The position numbers and the translations under genes are program-made. The notes beneath the pieces are model-generated. The model saw only the letters and a program-made list of their open reading frames with translations. It was not told the origin of the DNA and ran no database searches. Positions 61,949 through 64,000 of a stretch of 64,000 nucleotides of DNA are shown one piece after another (within the stretch, counting starts at the first letter, position 1; each line of letters starts with the position of its first letter). Source of the DNA: Dimorphilus gyrociliatus (lineage: Eukaryota > Annelida > Polychaeta > Dinophilidae); the NCBI GenBank assembly GCA_904063045.1, contig CAJFCJ010000004.1, positions 2,039,713-2,103,712 of the forward strand, in the 5' to 3' direction.

Positions 61949-63239
61949 ATCGGAGGTTTAAGTGGCGCCTGTCAAGCACAAAAAGTGCTAACACTCGATT
62001 GATTATCGCAGCAGAAGAACGCCTGCTGGATGTTGGGTTAAATAATAGTAATCCATTGAATAATTTTCATCCTTAATTACAATAATCGATATGTAAGAAG
62101 AAACGTCGGGTTTCTATTAGATTCTTCTTAATTAGATAGTATTTAACTTCCTCTTAAGAATTTTAATTTCATTGAGTAGTAAGCCCTTTTTTTTCTGATT
62201 TTGCATTCACCTCAAAATTTTTATTTATTAATTTCTCTTTTACGTTTTCTTTATTTTAGGTCTCAAGTGAAATTAAATTAATCATAATGAAATGAACGAA
62301 TATAAAAATGTTAAACCTTAATAATGTCTCTTATCGCTGTTATATTTATTTAATATGTATTTTTTTTTTAAAAAAAATAATTTTTATAATATTTAAAGTG
62401 TACTTTGATTTCTACAACAGTATATTAAAGGAATTCCTTATTTTTTTGCCTCTTCTTTTAATGATTAACTTTGAGAAATTTTAAAAGATTTACTATTAAA
62501 TGGTAAAGTATGTTAGCTATTTAAAATCTAATCTGATAGGTGAAGGATATTCCTAAGAAAAGGAAAAACAACTTTTTCCTAAAGGAAAAGATCTTGTAAC
62601 TATATACATAAAAAGAAGAAGAAAATACTATATAAATAAGTATCTAACGGTAGAGAATTTACAATAATTTATCTATAAATTGATAGTAGATTTACTGAAT
62701 AGTAGCAACATTTGATACCGTTTGCTTTGCTGTAATCGAATAAGACTAATTAATTAAATCAAGGGTATGTCTTTACAGAATCTTGTAGAATCAGATTCCG
62801 ATAATCAATAGGTTTAGAAATTATTTACTGGCTTCTCTATGCTTTAATACAATTATTAGTTCATACGCTTATATAAACAGTTATAGGCTGTAATGATAAA
62901 AATTCGAACATATTCATCTAACGTTAGTTACTCTTCACTGAATCCAATCGCTCCTCTGATAGATTTTTCCGAAATGATATTTATTACTTAATTGATTTTT
63001 TGTTTCGTGATAATGCCTAAAACCTCCACACTTGTAAAATGTGTACATTGTGTCTTAAATGTTTTGTGTTTCGTGTTGTTTTATTTGAATAATAAGAAAG
63101 AATGAACTTATTTTATACTATTTGTCAAGTATGATAAAAACCTATTTTTATTTGAGAGATGTACTTTATAAAAAGGAAAGAAAGTTTTTTCCTCTTTTCA
63201 TTCATCTCTCTTCTCACCTCTTTCTTCAAGGGGTTTGTT
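61949..63239. other. Spacer; promoter side of the Ly6-type gene
   Basis: The first 90 bp are GC-richer than the rest (GGCGCCTGTC, then CAGCAGAAGAACGCC) and probably hold the 5' UTR or promoter of the Ly6-type gene. The remainder is featureless AT-rich DNA. Confidence 0.45.
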
Positions 63240-63302
63240 ATAATCGAAGAATGGCTTGCCAGCCTCCTTTATAATTTTGTGGCAGATATTACTGAAAGGA
63301 GT
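63234..63302 (-). other. Candidate small coding exon, unidentified
   Basis: On the complement an acceptor (ACTCCTTTCAG) opens a frame reading NICHKIIKEAGKPFFDYNKP, which reaches a GTGAGA donor before the local stop. A TGA just before the acceptor in the same frame supports a splice boundary. It requires phase 2 input, which the fragment at 63.6-63.8 kb does not provide, so the two cannot be joined directly. Confidence 0.28.
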
Positions 63303-63593
63303 ATGTCAGTGGCACACCAGATAAAACAGTAAAAATAAACTAAACACTTTTGTAACCATAAGATGAGCCTTATTTTATATATTAGTTCCAAATGATATGT
63401 CATCTTTAAAAGCCTTTCCTTTCTTCATATTTAATTAATTAGTAAATTTTACAAAACTGGCTAAATATAACGTAATATATGTATAATGTATAAATTTATA
63501 CTTGTAGATATACATACACACATATTATAACTATGAATATCTTTGTATGATATATTTTATATAAAATTTTGCTTGTAGGGAAATATATTGACT

Positions 63594-63800
63594 CTAAACA
63601 TCGCTTATACTGTGTCTAAAGTAAGAAGAGGAGGCAAAGCGGGTGGTAATTGTGCAATCAGTTAAAAACTTTGTACATTCAGATAAAGGTAAAGAAACAT
63701 ATTTTTGTTTCATAAGTTCTAAAAAAGGATATAAAGACTTTTTGTTAAGGGCAAATGACAAAGAAAGGTGCAGCCAGCTTATTACTTTTGTTAAAAACAC
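63594..63800 (-). other. Candidate terminal coding exon, unidentified
   Basis: The complement is open for 68 codons from a non-ATG start, probably after an acceptor near 63790. It reads SWLHLSLSFALNKKSLYPFL then TKFLTDCTITTRFASSSYF, with mixed composition including several cysteines, and ends at a TAG. The W-L-x-x-(A/S)L...K-x-L spacing loosely recalls RUN domains, but this is too weak to use. An internal GTATAAG donor could truncate it. Confidence 0.3.
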
Positions 63801-64000
63801 TATGAATTAAACTGTGCAATTATTAGACTGAGGTGTTTTATGTACAGAAATCCAACTATAAAGAAGTGATAGATGAACAATGATAGACAAAGAAATTGTA
63901 TAAGAAATTGTCACAGAAGGGTAGTCTTGCACTAAAATTAGTTTAACATTAAATATGACAATTAGTAACTTTCTAAAAGATCAAGAAAATTATGGAATGT

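Noticed and set aside
1-64000. tRNA, rRNA, CRISPR, operon or bacterial signals
   Set aside because: No tRNA B-box with matching fold, no rRNA core sequence and no regularly spaced direct repeats were seen; splice sites and spacer type are eukaryotic.

Overview
The window looks like nuclear DNA from an AT-rich invertebrate animal. Genes are sparse and intron-split with GT-AG sites. Coding islands sit in roughly 70-75 % AT spacer full of (TA)n, (GA)n and (TC)n tracts. A receptor of the sex-peptide/myoinhibitory-peptide type, a neurensin, an Ly6/uPAR-type protein, an SLC16-type carrier and a Tc1-like transposon point to a bilaterian, probably a protostome. I cannot name the species. Several introns are only 40-70 bp and two candidates are 23 and 26 bp, so the lineage may have strongly reduced introns.

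Layout. 0-1 kb: first exon of a RING/B-box gene on the minus strand, running off the left edge. 1-18 kb: mostly spacer, with two GC-richer candidate first exons, one candidate coding exon and a decayed reverse-transcriptase fragment just before 18.1 kb. 18.3-19.4 kb: intronless class A GPCR. 19.4-25.6 kb: spacer with one candidate exon pair. 25.6-26.5 kb: FkbM-type membrane methyltransferase (minus). 27.4-28.9 kb: broken coding remains and a candidate exon (minus). 29.8-32.1 kb: first two exons of an unidentified plus-strand gene. 33.1-35.4 kb: four-exon neurensin gene (minus). 37.3-40.4 kb: two diverged copies of one exon. 40.7-42.0 kb: monocarboxylate-type transporter (minus). 43.4-44.2 kb: unidentified three-exon gene (plus). 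44.8-46.8 kb: six-exon single-pass receptor-like protein (minus). 50.5-52.6 kb: a coding remnant and a broken Tc1-like element. 52.9-53.8 kb: divergent GPCR-like protein. 58.6-59.8 kb: unidentified multi-exon gene with one in-frame TGA. 61.1-61.9 kb: Ly6/uPAR gene (minus). 63.2-63.8 kb: two unplaced coding fragments.

The genes do not form a pathway. Many encode membrane or secreted proteins (two receptors, a transporter, neurensin, an Ly6 protein, a type I receptor-like protein, a Golgi-type methyltransferase), but this is ordinary neighbourhood in an animal genome. Exon joins were worked out by hand from splice motifs, reading frame and intron phase, and have not been checked against RNA.
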